A stretch of 64,000 nt of DNA. Source: Nectonema munidae. Its lineage: Eukaryota; Nematomorpha; Nectonematoida; Nectonematidae. Below, in pieces: positions 47,101 through 58,784 of the stretch. The DNA is taken from positions 221,001-285,000 of the forward strand of contig JAUIRK010000859.1 in NCBI GenBank assembly GCA_030549495.1. Direction: 5' to 3'. A model generated the notes under the pieces. That model was not told where the DNA came from and ran no database searches. It worked only from the letters and a program-made list of their open reading frames with translations. How positions within the stretch are numbered: position 1 is the first letter of the stretch; each line of letters opens with the position of its first letter. Position numbers and translations under genes: made by a program.

Positions 47101-48456
47101 CACAAAGTCTTTAGACAATTTAAAAAATTTTAATAATATCAAGTAAATAGTCATGTTTTTATTCAAAGCATTAATAAATTTCTATATGAGCCCCATTTGT
47201 AGCACGGAGGACATCTAAACGATATTCTATTTCAGTCCACGTTCTTCTTAACATTTTTTTTATCAATTGTCTCCACAGCGGCAGTTATTCTTTCTTTGAG
47301 ATCACTTATGTCCTTTACTTTGGTGCGATACACAACATCTTTCACGTAGCCCCTCAAGAAAAAATCTGAGGGTGTTATATCCGGGGAACGAGGGGCCAAT
47401 GTATCGGGCCATCCAACGTGCGGAGAATTTTTTATCCAAAAATTCACGAACTTCTATTCCCCAATGAGGCGGCGCTCCATCTGACTGAAAGAAGAAATGT
47501 GGCTGGAATTCTTCTAATTGTGGTGTTACATATTCGTTTAGAGTATCAAGGTAAATATTTGCTGTTATTGTTTTTCCTCAAAGAAAAATGGTCCAATAAC
47601 TTTGTTACACAAAAGTCCGCACCACACATTAACCTTTGGGCTGTCTCGTTCATGTTCTCTAATAAGGTGTGGATGTTTACTTCCCCTAATTCTTGCATTA
47701 TGTTTGTTAAGCTTTCCAGACACATGAAAAGTTGCTTCATCGCTAAAGCAAAAAGTCACCATTCCCTTCGATTTTTTTCAAAATGTTAAGAGCAAGATCT
47801 TTTCGCTTCGGTTTGTCATCTGGCTTTAATGCTTGCAAAAATGGATTTTGTACGCATAAAGCCTCAAATTGTTATGAAGAACTTTATGAATTGTTGATCT
47901 AGCTAATTGTAGCTGAACAGAAGCAGTGCGGATGGACTTAGTTGGGCTCCGAATAAATGATTTACGAATACGCTCGATGTCTTCTTCAGAAATTGTTGGC
48001 CTTCCACTTTTCGGTTTATGTAGCAACGTTCCAGTTTCCATAAACTGTTTGTGCCAATTGCGAATCGACTGACGTGCTGGAGCTTGTTTTGCATATTTAG
48101 TTGTGTTTGAATATCAGATTTTGTTTCGATAAACCAAGAAACACTTTGTGATTTTTCTTGTGGAGTAGTCATTTTTAAAAAGGTTTGGAAATCAATTATT
48201 TTATTTATCTAATTTATCTCTGAAATAAAAAAAAAGTAATATTATTAAAAACTTTAACAACAACTGATTAACCCATTTAAGACCAAGCAAAGCAGGCGAC
48301 TTTAGTAATTCCTATTTAATTCCATTAAAGTAGGAATTCGTCTGCGTTCCCTTTGGGAACATTGGTCGTAAATGGGTTAAATATGTAAAAGGAATTTTTT
48401 GATAGCACTTCTTAAAAATTTTTAATGAATTTATAAATTTGTCTAAAGACTTTGTG
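47101..48456 (-). mobile_element. Tc1/mariner-superfamily transposon, inactive
   Basis: Inverted ends CACAAAGTCTTTAGACAA at 47101-47118 and its complement at 48439-48456. The single gene is on the minus strand, start MTTPQEKSQ at 48170-48172, stop at 47171-47173. Parts: HTH region (GRPTISEEDIERIRKSF, SIRTASVQLQLARSTIHKVL), first Asp in FSDEATFH, second in SDGAPPHWG, third in RSPDITPSDFF, and the tail RTWTEIEYRLDVLRATNGAH. The full span is about 334 codons, normal for the family. At least four frame changes break it: one between the start and the HTH region, one after KIHF, one before the second Asp block and one before the third. A TTAA MITE (48268-48380) sits between the start codon and the right TIR. 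Confidence 0.85.
48268..48380. mobile_element. TTAA hairpin MITE, copy G (113 bp), nested in the mariner copy
   Basis: TTAA at both ends, arms TTAACCCATTTAAGACCAA and the complement of TTGGTCGTAAATGGGTTAA. Shorter core with GCAGGCGA and TCGTCTGC and the mini-palindrome GTTCCCTTTGGGAAC. Confidence 0.9.
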
Positions 48457-48459
48457 GAG

Positions 48460-48610
48460 ACCCTTTATAACATGGTCAGGAATCAAACATCTGGGGCAAG
48501 AAGCCCGTTAAAGATAAGACAAATTTTGATTAAGACTGGTGTGCAAACCAACTCTAAAGACGCTGATAGCTACTGCTTTTTTGGGCTAGAAAGTTAGATT
48601 ACACTAACAA
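48460..48610 (-). mobile_element. Possible LINE C-terminal fragment (weak)
   Basis: The minus-strand reading KKAVAISVFRVGLHTSLNQN followed by ASCPRCLIPDH resembles the AVAIFRLRTGHDCL ... PxCPxC segment near the end of some RNase H LINEs. Short and interrupted. Confidence 0.35.
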
Positions 48611-48888
48611 ACAAACAATAAAATTTTTAACAAAGCGTTAATTTAAAATGAAAAAATATATAAAATAAAACATGTAGTACAATATGATCCTTCTATATAA
48701 TAAAAATTTGTTAACGATGAATAAATAGTGAGAATATAAATAGAAGCAAGCAATATAAATACTACTTTCTACACCTCATATAGTTTCTGTATATGTTCTT
48801 GATTTTGCAATAAAAAGCAAGTTTATAAAGAAAGACAGTGTTATAAAATTTTATAAAGAAATCAATCTAACAAATCATGTGCTTCCAT

Positions 48889-48991
48889 TCAAACCCATTT
48901 ACAAGCAAATAAAACAGGCGCCAATAATTTCCATTTAAAGTAATAGTTCGCCTGTGTTCTCTTTGGGAACATTGGACGTAAATGATGTTAC
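48889..48991. mobile_element. TTAA hairpin MITE, copy H, decayed
   Basis: ACCCATTTACAAGCAAATAA at the left, TTGGACGTAAATGATGTTA at the right; inner AACAGGCG / CGCCTGTG pair and TTCTCTTTGGGAAC. The terminal TTAA is damaged on both sides, so it is older than copies D to G. Confidence 0.75.
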
Positions 48992-49493
48992 ATGCATCAA
49001 CGGAAAAAGAATGCGTGTAGCAGAAAAGACAATAACATATGATGACGCTGTACAATAAGTACCAAAACAAATACAAACAATGTTGGATTTCTGCTAATCG
49101 AAAGTTGACTTTAGAATTCTTAAAGTGAAAAAAATTGCTTCAAGTTTGCCTTGATTTGTAACAAAAAAGTTGACTAAACAATTAATGAAACTTCGTCTAA
49201 AATTCAAATATATTTCTTTAAAAAGTTAATAGTCTTCTAATATATAATAAAATCAACCGAATCATATATATATATACATACATAACTATTCGTGGGTAAA
49301 ACTGTGGAGACATTTTTATGTATGCTCCCATTTGTGTGTTTAGAAGAGTTGATATTAATTATAAGGAGGCATATACTTCTCTTATAAAAAAAATTTCAAC
49401 AAGTAAGTAAAATTTTTATATCCTGCCAAAGTTGACATAAGTCGATTTTATTAAGTGATGATATATCTAAAAGTTGACATGAGGGGGTTGAAA

Positions 49494-49546
49494 TTTATCA
49501 AAAAAAAAGGTTGACGTCAATTGTGAACGACCCCTTACAACATTCC
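49494..49546. repeat. Short repeat shared with the hAT region at 15629-15673
   Basis: AATTTATCAAAAAAA, then GGTTGACGT, ATTGTGAACGACCC and TTA are shared between the two sites with a few differences. The phrase resembles ends of widespread MITEs (GGGTCGTTCACAAT on the other strand). Confidence 0.6.
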
Positions 49547-52130
49547 ACAAGCTTTTCATCAAGCCAAAAATGGGAATTATCTCCAGATTTGTTTTAGCCT
49601 CAACAAAGGAACGTCCAGGACAGTCGATCAACGAATTCTTTTAAAAACTACTAAGTGCTAGTAAAGACTGTAACTTCAAAGCGGTTTCTGCTGAACTTTA
49701 ACTTCAAGAATGTATACGGGATGCGTTTATATGTGGTCTAAGCGATAACTACATAAGACAAAGGCTTTTGAAAAGCGCGACATTAGAGTTTCAGAAAGCG
49801 TATGACGGAGCAAAATAATTCTGAAAAGTACATCTATCCCATGTCATTTGTTGCAACCTATAAAAATCAATGGGTAGCATCCTCAGAAATCGTGAAAGAG
49901 AACTACACCCAACCTTTGAATTTTGTGACATCGTGTGAAGGAAAAGAGCCCTCAGACAGTGACTTTGATACTGAAATAACTGCCGCAAAAATTATATCCT
50001 ATTTTTGTAGAAATAATCACCGTAAAAATTGTGCCGCAAAGAATGGAAAGTGTTATAAATTTAAGAAATTGGAGTACTTCCCAAGAGTTTGTAGAAGTAG
50101 GAACGTAAAACACGCATCTTCTTGCATAAAGTTAAGAGGCTTGAAAAAGTCTTTAACACCAGGATTTGTAAATATCAAACTTAAAAGCATACTAATCGAC
50201 ATTGGCTCTTCGACTAACTTTATAAAAGAAAGCTACTCAAAAAAAATCAAAGTAATTTTAATTAAAAGCAAAGAGAGAGTGGAACTAGCAGATCTGTCAC
50301 AACCTAAAGTGATTTGATATTGTCAAGCACAAGTAGTACTGAATAACACATCCTATACAAATATTCAACTTTTTGTTCTAAAAGACCTTATAGCTGATGA
50401 TCTAGGAGAAGAATTTTTCCAAATGCACAAAAGCATAGAAATTAAATATGTAGGTGCAAAATCTCCATTGGTACTCGGATCGTTGGAATTGATGAAAGTA
50501 AAATCACCTCAAAATTTTCAATCTCTCAGAAAAATGTCATCCTATAACAACCAAATCACGACATTACTCTTTTGATAATGGAAAGTTTATAAAACAACAG
50601 ATACAACATCTTTTGGGGGAAGGAATTATCGAAACTAGTACATCACCTTGGAGAGCACAGATAGTGGTGACACACGATGGAGAAAAAAGAAAAATGTCGA
50701 TAACCTACAGCCAAATAGTAAACAAAGTGTTTCACATCGTTTGAAAGATTCGGGAAATTATACCAATTTAACCGCATACCTTTCGGGCTTACAAACGCAG
50801 TTCCTGTTTTCCAAAGAATGATCGATGACATGATCCTCAAATATAAATGTACTGGTATATTTTCATACTTATATAATATCATTGTGTGTGGCAACAGCAT
50901 AAAAGAGCACGATTAGTCTTCTATGGATTCTAATTTTCTTGGGTATTGAATTGAAAAAGGAGCACTGAGTCCAGATCCCGAACGTGTGCGACCACTACTT
51001 GACCTTTTTCCACCGGGAAATAAAGAACTAGAAAGAGTAATGGGATTGTTCGCTTATTACGCTAAGTGGATAAAGAACTATTCAGGAAAAGTAAAACCCC
51101 TAGCACAAACTGAGAAATTTCCACTCACTGAGATAGCAATTAAAGCTTTCATAGATTCAGGCTTTCTTCTCCAGAATATTACAAGGATGCCAAAAAAACC
51201 ACTGAGCAATTGAAAAAGAAACAATCATCATAGTAGAAACAATAAGGCATTGGAGCCATTACCTTTTGGGGAGAAAATTTACACTAATTACAGACCAAAG
51301 GAAAATAATTTTCATTTTTCACACAAAAAAGGCAAGTAAGATTAAAACTTCTTAATTGGAGAATAGAACATTCTCAGTATGTTTTTGACATCAAATATCG
51401 ACCAGGTGCCCAAAACCTTGGAGCAAATACTTTTTCTAGAGCATTCCGCGGAGCAATTAAACAGACTTATTTAACAGACACGCTCCTTTTGTCATCCTGT
51501 TTGTTTAGAAGCAGAATCTTTCATTCTAAATAAAAGAGATCAAAAATAAGGCTTCTTCGTGTCCAACCTGTGCCGAAATTAAACCTCGTTTTTTGAACGA
51601 ACAAAAACAGGACTTACAAAAGCGTTAAAACCATGAGATTTTGGCGTCCATTGGTATATTCACAACGATAGAGGCTCCTCGTTGATATCAGAAGAACTAG
51701 GAGAATTCCCGATAAATAAAGGAATTGCAACCAGGCGGACTAGTCGTTATCACCCACAAGGCAAAGCCCAATGCGAAAGCTACAATAAAACAATGTGAAA
51801 GCTATTAAACTATGACTTAAAACAAAGCATTAGGAAGAAGTTCTTGATGACGTTTTGGATTCTATTCTCTCTGTCCTATGTTGCTACAAACAAAACTCCG
51901 TACGAAAATTTTATTGATTACGATAGGCGCTCATTTTTTGGTAGCTCTATACCATTGTGGCTAAGGCATCCACTCAAGTTCATCCATTTCAAGTAAAAGC
52001 AAGTAAATTGTAGAAAATGTAGACATGATTTAAGCTAACCCTAATTTCGGTTATGTATGTTTTCCGAACCGATATGATCCAACAGTCAATACTAGTGACC
52101 TAGCTCTTCTTATAAATGATGTTCTTTAAG
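49540..52130 (+). mobile_element. Gypsy/Ty3-type LTR retrotransposon fossil 1
   Basis: An old, broken copy. Plus-strand parts in order: gag-like region, aspartic protease-like region (around 50160-50260), reverse transcriptase remnants, RNase H region (around 50990-51400, with a GLFAYYAKWI block) and integrase-like remnants (around 51600-51900). No clear pair of long terminal repeats was found. Roughly a dozen or more breaks; not functional. It lies directly upstream of, and in the same orientation as, a related fossil. Confidence 0.75.
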
Positions 52131-52449
52131 CTTAAATGTTTGTCAAAATATCAATCAAAATTGTCAGGATCTCTCAAGTTATAAAAATAAGTCATTTTAC
52201 CTTTAATACTGAAAACACTCGCATACCACCCTTTTCAAGCACGCTGAATGGATTGGTGATACTCATCTTCATACTCACATCTCCATTTGAAGTTTAAAAA
52301 ATGAGTCCTTAAATGAAACCGACATGGCTGATTTACTATAAAAACATATATTTAATATAAAATTTGAAGGAATATTTTATTAGATATATTTCTCACCAAT
52401 CCAAATTTTGATAGACATTTTCCAAAAAATAGCTATAATTATTGAAAAA

Positions 52450-54560
52450 ATTAAATATATAAAGTTTTATGCGTTAAAAACTGTATATAATTATAAATCG
52501 ATTGCGGACAAATACAGAGGATATGGAAAAAGAAGACCGCGATTTCATTGGACAAGAACTAAAAAAGCTCATCAGAAGGAATCGTACAAGAAAGTTCTTC
52601 CCCATGGAGAGCACAGATCCTTATTTGTAAGAGTGGTTTAAAGAAAAGACTCTGCATCGATTATCCAAGAACAATTAAGAAAGTGAGTTCAAGTATACAG
52701 CTTTTGAAGCTAACAACACCTGTATGAATTCACACGTGTACCTTTTGTGGTTACAAATGGAGTCGCTGTTTTTCAAAGGATTATGGAAAACACATCCCGT
52801 ACCTCGATAACATAGCCGTAGCTGGCAACAACCAAGAAGAACAAGATCTTAATGTTGCGCGTTTTCTTCAAGCAATAAAGAAGTGAAGCCTTTAAATGAA
52901 TCAAAGACAGTCAGATCTGTAAACTCCTTGTGTGTCTTGTGATATTTAGTTGGCAATAATTCTATCCGCCCAGACCCAAATCATTTGCGTCCACTGAAAG
53001 AGTTTCCCATTCCTACAAGTACTCCTTCTCTTCGCCGAGCACTGGGTCTTTTTGCATATTACGCTAAATGGATCCCTCAGTTCTCTGACAAAATCAAACT
53101 TCTTGCTAATTCAGAGCATTTTCCTTTATGTTCCAGTGCTACAAATGCTTTTGAATCTTTAAAGAAAGAATTGGAGAAGTCTTGTCTCAGATCAATTGAT
53201 GAAGATAAAGCATTTGTAGTGGAGTGTGATGCTTCTGAAGTTGCTGTTTCAGCCACACTAAATCAAGAAGGAAGACCTGTGCTTTCATCTCTCGCACATT
53301 ACAAAGAAAAGAGTTAGCGTATCCTGCTGTAGAAAAGGAAGCTCTTTCAATAGTCGAAGCTATCAGAAAGTGTAGTTACCTTTTAGCTCGTCATCCATTC
53401 AAATTGATTACTGACCAACGTTCATTGGCTTTCATGTTTGACAACAGAAAGAGAACAAAGATCGAAAACAACAAAATTTTATTTTGGCGACTCGAACTGG
53501 CACCGTTCAAGTATAAAATTCAGTACAGACCAGGCCAAAAAATAGATAGTATAAAAGTTATAAGATGCCTCGATCAAATTTTCATTATGTGTGGGTAGCC
53601 GTCCTACATTCATTCTGATAAAGCACAGATATTCCTATCTCAAGAGTTGAAGTCGTACTTAAACGCAAGAGGAATCGCAACAAGTAACACTACTCCATAC
53701 CATCCTAATGGAAACGGGCAAGTTGAAAGATATAATGGTATCGCCTAGAAGTCCATATTACTTGCCCTAAGGACAAAAGTTCTGCAAACTAGACAGTGAG
53801 AAAGTGTTCTCCCACAAGTTTTGCATTCACTTAGATTAGATCGTTGCTTTGCACTAGCACAAATACTACACTTCATGAAAGATTCTTTTAATTTCCAAGA
53901 AGAGCACCTTTTGGCACCTCGATTCCTTCTTGGCTCACTAATTCATTAGAAGAATCAGTTCTTTTGAGGAAATTTATCAGACAAAGTAAAGATGATCCTT
54001 TCGTAGAAGTAAAGTTGCTTGATTTGAATCCTTCATATGCACACATCAAGCATCCAAATGGGCGGCATGTTAGAGTTTCGATAAATGACTTGGCTCCCTA
54101 TCCTGAAAAATCAGATAGAACATACAATAAAGTTTCCCAACAGGAAAGAATGATCCCTGGTACACTGAAAGTGGATTCCCAGAATCTTCCGTTAAGGAGG
54201 CGAAGCAAACTTTCACGAACTATGGATCTCCAGAAGAGCCAATCCTCCGTCGATCAACAAAAACTATTAAGGCTCCTTCAGGTTTGGATCTTTAGTTACA
54301 AAAGTTGGATGGGGAGAATGTGGTAATTGTATTATGCTTAACCTTCATGTTCGCTTGTACTTTGTCATCCTTCGTCGCCTCTATCACCTTTGTAAATGGA
54401 TAACTTTGGTCACTACATTCATGTTGCAATTATACTACACCTACTTCATCATTGTTACCAATTAACTGATTCGCCATTAGCGTCTCGCTAGTGATTTGAT
54501 GTGTATATAAAGAACTCGCTCCTCCTGAATTTCAGACGAATATTGTTCAATAAAGCTTCT
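52450..54560 (+). mobile_element. Gypsy/Ty3-type LTR retrotransposon fossil 2
   Basis: A second broken copy of a related but distinct Gypsy lineage. RT and RNase H parts lie at about 52500-53600 (a GLFAYYAKWI block near 53045, a TDQRS-type block near 53410), with integrase parts to about 54330. The last 200 nt or so looks like part of an LTR: a TATATAAA-type box near 54504 and AATAAA near 54552. The gag side is missing and no 5' LTR was identified. Around ten breaks; probably younger than fossil 1, judging by its longer open stretches. Confidence 0.78.
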
Positions 54561-54675
54561 TGAAGTCTTACCTTTCTTCATATGTCATTTTTCATACTAT
54601 ATTTTGATTAGTTATTAATTAAAAGATAGTAATAATATGATTAACTTCGATAATAATTACTCTAATAAAGTAAGA

Positions 54676-54700
54676 GTAAAGTAAAGTAAAGTAAAGTAAA
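54676..54700 (-). repeat. (TTTAC)5 LINE tail
   Basis: Five exact pentamer units at the 3' end of the minus-strand LINE, probably generated or recognised by the LINE reverse transcriptase. Confidence 0.85.
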
Positions 54701-55165
54701 TTTATTTGATAATAAATGGAAATTTCAATTTGTAAAAACTTTTAAGCACTCATTCGAACATTTGGAAATAAACTTTATGGGAGAAATACTTCACAATTCG
54801 CAAAGGGTCGACCAGAGTAATGTGACCGGGAAATAAGAGAAAAGTTGTGCATATGATGAATGACTTGAGTGACTTCATTTCGGATAGAAAACTTGACTGG
54901 AGCTAAAAGGCCAAGAAGCCGCGTGATAACATCCAGACTCCAACATCATAAAAGGTTAAAGAACAGATAAAGCAACTTATGTGATATATAAATACATAGT
55001 TGAAAATATAACAACACATTAAGTTAATATACATAAAGAAAAAAAAAAATATATATATATATATATTGTTTACTGCATATAAATTTCTAAAGAGAAGATA
55101 AATAGATCAATATATATGTATTATACATATAATTACTTTCAATAGCATGAAGATATGGCGAAAAA

Positions 55166-58141
55166 TTAGTTTATACACATCGAGCAATTTCGCGAACAGA
55201 CATTGCATACTAGAGAATTTAAATTTTTTTCTGATGATTTTTTGAAAGAATTCAATGAGAGATTCTCGATGTCAATATTATAAACATAATCGTTCCAAAG
55301 TTTAATTGATCTATACTTGAGTGTATTTTTAGAACTTGACAAACGAACGAATTTAATAGATACTTTCCTTGGATATCGTAGACTATAGTTTAAACTACTG
55401 TTTCTGGAAACTATCCAGCTATCATACACGTCAGGTAGTTGATTTAAAAACAATTTATACACAAATATGGACATCTGAAGATTATAAATTTCTTTTACAC
55501 TCAATAAACACTTTTTTGCGCACACGACATCGAAACTATCAGGTTCCGTCCTTAATATTGTTTTCAAAGTACTATTTTGAATGCATTTTATTTTGTTCAA
55601 GTTAGAACAGCCCCAATTGACAATGCTATAATAGCAATGTGGCAAAAAAAGTGCTTAATACATTATAAGCTTCACTTCTATGGAAAACTCATTTTTATAT
55701 CTCTTTAAAACTCCGGCTACATTATTTAGCTTTATACTAATAGAGTTTATATGATTTTTCCAACTCAATCTTTCATTCACAGTTAATCCAAGAAGATTAA
55801 AAGTGAATTCACGCTTAATATCAGTGTTAAAAGAATACTTTGTACTTTTATTTGAAAAAATCATATATCTTGTTTTGTCTTTGTTTATTTTCAAACTGTT
55901 CTTAATCATCCATGTATTTGCTTGATTAATAACTTCATCGACAGAGTCCTCCGAGTTAGAAAAATGTGAAAGTGGAACTAAAATTGTAATGTCGTCTGCA
56001 AAGTAAAGACACTTTAATTTTGAATCTATTCGGTGGAAGTCGTTAATATATAGTGAGAAAAGAAGGGGACCTAAGATAGAGCCTTGGGGAATTCCATAGA
56101 AAGATCTAAACGGTCTATAGGAAAAGTTATTAATAACAACTTTTTGATACCTATTGATTAAATATGAGTTCATTAACTTGAGGGCTTGACTTGAAAATCC
56201 ATAGTATGAAAGCTTCTTTATAAGAATATTAAATGAGATGCTATCAAAAGCCTTGGATAAGTCCAAGTATAGAGCCAGTACATCTTCTTTTTTTTCTAAC
56301 ATATCAATAATCTCTGTAATAAAAAATGAATGCAGATGCGTAGTTGAGTAACCATGTCTAAATCCAAATTGATACTTATATAGAATATGACTCTCATTGA
56401 CATATGACACAATTTGATTGTATAAAATTTTTTCAAAAAGTTTAGAAAGCGAACTAATGATGCTTATCGGTCTATAATTTTCTATTTTATTACGACTTCT
56501 TTTTTTGAAAGTCGGCAATGTTTTTGAAAACTTGAAACATGAGGGGAATACCTGAAACTCAATGCATGAATTATAAGTAATCAAAAGATAATCCTTCAAA
56601 TAATCAAATACTAAAATTATTTTGTCAAGAGAAATACCATAAATATCATTAGCTCTTTTTGATTTTATCTTTGACAGAGATACTAAAATATCTTCAAGTG
56701 TTATTTTTCTAAACTCAAATAAAGACAAGGACTGAGTCAAATAGTTTTCAAAATTTTGATCATGATTATTATTGAAATTTATGTTTGAGGAGTAAAAATC
56801 GGCAAATTTATTAGCAATTACTTGATTATCAACAATTAATTGATTCTCATCTAAAATACTCATTTGGCCTTTGGAATTATTTTTCATCAGAGAATTAATT
56901 TTTCTCCACATTAGCTTGTTATTACGTACGTTCCGAAACATATTAGAATACTAAATTGCCTTTGCTTTTTTAATACTATATTTAACTTTATTTCTAAGGA
57001 AAACAAAGTTAGCTTTCAAATCAGAATTCAAAGTATATTTTTTTAGCTTTCTGTGAAGACAATCTCTCAATTTAATGAGATTCAATATTTCAAGTGTCAT
57101 CCATTTACTTTGTTTATCAATATATCTTCTGCAAGAAATCTTGCAGACTTGTTTTGTATTACTTTGAACAAAAAAACTGAGTTTATCATTCAATTTAAAA
57201 GATAAAATTTCAGGACAATCGTAGAATGGCCTAAGATATGATTTCCAGTCAAAGTTACGAACATTTGAAACAAAAGTACTCTCAATAAAGACATTTTTAA
57301 ACTGCCTAATAGTATCGTGACTCTCATCACTCAACGAAATTAGTATAGAAAAATGGTCGGACAATGCTGTAGAAAAAACATATGAAAAATAAGACTGAAC
57401 TTTAAAGGGTACAAAAAAATTGTCAATCAAAGATTTAGACAAGGGTCTAGTTGGTTGCGTTATTGTAGGTTTAAAACTGTTACAAAACAGAAGATTAAGA
57501 AATTCACTTATTCTACTATCAGAATCTATTTTCAGCAAATTTACATTAAAGTCTCCTAAGATGAAACTTTTATTACACTCAATTTTAGAAAGAAATCCAG
57601 AAAATTCACCAATGAAATCTTCTAACTTATTAGTTAACGAAGGGGGACGATATATATTGTGGAAGACAAACTCTGATTGTTTAGTAAATTCAAACATTAT
57701 TGAGAATGACTCAAAAAATTTATACTCTGAGTTATTGATTATGGTAAAATTATGCTTTTTGTGTACTAGAAAGGACAATCCAGAGTGACTAATCAGATGG
57801 GCTGGACTATTCAAAAACACATAGTTTGGCAAAAAAATGTTAAAGGATGCATCATTAATTCACGTTTCTTGAAGCGCTATCAAATCTAGTTCAGTGTATA
57901 TACAATTGTTAATATGATTGATAAGAATTTCTAATTCGGAAATTTTAGCTGCTAAAGACTGACAATTGATACTTAGGACAATAAAACCCTTGACCAAATT
58001 TTCTGTATTACTATAATCTATGTAAGAAGATTGCTTATGAGCATCTAATGGAATAAGTTGGTAAAAATACGTTGACGTAAGATCACCACATTCAGGTTGA
58101 GAATTACAGTCAAACATTAGAGTATATTCTCGTTTTAACAA
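55166..58141 (-). pseudogene. LINE ORF2: endonuclease and reverse transcriptase
   Basis: Endonuclease region 58141-56951: SINCQSLAAKISELEILINH, LQET at the first stop (57860; Trp expected), HNIYRPPS, LGDFNVNLL, SLIDNFF, LSDHFSILIS. Second stop at 56951 after KKAKAI. Reverse transcriptase 56941-55655: YRPISIISSLSKLFEKILYN, YQFGFRHGYSTTHLHSF, LDLSKAFDSISF, GIPQGSILGPLLFSLYINDF near 56085, LYFADDITIL near 55995 (FADD variant of YxDD), LLGLTVNERLSWKNHI. Third stop at 55655, then ALFLPHCYYSIVNWGCSNL and a 150-residue C-terminal domain ending in a cysteine cluster. All three stops are single codons in one continuous frame, so few changes separate it from an active copy. Confidence 0.88.
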
Positions 58142-58334
58142 ATTCTATTTCATTCAATACCAGAGGACATGATTTATCGAAAGCACTGTGAGTGAATTTA
58201 GTGAATCCTTTACTAATACAATTAATGCAATTGTGCATCTCTGGTGAATTTTTTTTATCGCAAGTATGACTTTCATGATTATTTGAACAAAACATACATT
58301 TTGGAAAATCTTTGCTTCTACAGTTTGATTTCAA
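58110..58334 (-). pseudogene. LINE ORF1 C-terminal fragment (zinc knuckles)
   Basis: A 74-aa reading with C-F-C-x4-H and C-x2-C patterns (KCMFCSNNHESHTC, HNCINC, HSAFDKSCP), the nucleic-acid-binding tail of CR1/Jockey ORF1. It overlaps the start of ORF2 by 32 nt in another frame, as is common in these LINEs. Truncated on its N-terminal side. Confidence 0.8.
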
Positions 58335-58340
58335 GTGTCC

Positions 58341-58784
58341 TATTTAATAATAAAGAAAGTAATAACGTTTTGTTTGTATCTCGACTCTGCAGAGTCTTTA
58401 AGAACCATTTAATTAATTAATTATTATAAGAGTAAATATAGTAAAAAGAAAATATTATTTAGCTTTGTCTCTATTTTATTAGAACAATCCTAGCTAAAAT
58501 CTAGTTTTTGGGTATGGAAGTAATGCACTCTACCAAAGAAATTGAGTTTGGTGTTTTCTGCGACAATTGTCGCCTTGTGAATATGTCGAATGATGTGTGT
58601 CGCTGAATAGCACGAAACAAAACATTATATGAATTGTCAATCATGTCAAATTGACATTGATAATCTTGCTTATAGATAATAAACAATTGAATATATAGAT
58701 GTACTGGTTATAGAAGAATAAATATTCACCGTATACAGAGCTGTGTATATGTAGGCGCATGTTCGTAAAGCTAGTATATAACTG
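58341..58784. other. Spacer between LINE and minisatellite
   Basis: AT-rich; no feature recognised. Confidence 0.4.

Larger units (their letters stand above)
54676..58340 (-). mobile_element. CR1/L2-like LINE, nearly open, 5' truncated
   Basis: Runs right to left: end of ORF1 (zinc knuckles), ORF2 with endonuclease, reverse transcriptase and C-terminal domain, and a 3' end with five TTTAC units (54676-54700 on this strand), the short-repeat tail usual in CR1/L2-like LINEs. ORF2 keeps one frame for about 2.9 kb, broken by only three stop codons, so the copy is relatively young. Most of ORF1 and the 5' UTR are missing, the normal result of incomplete reverse transcription. Confidence 0.9.

Noticed and set aside
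55369-57788. Plus-strand frames at 55369-55605 and 57420-57788
   Set aside because: Shadows of the minus-strand LINE ORF2, which has clear RT and endonuclease motifs.
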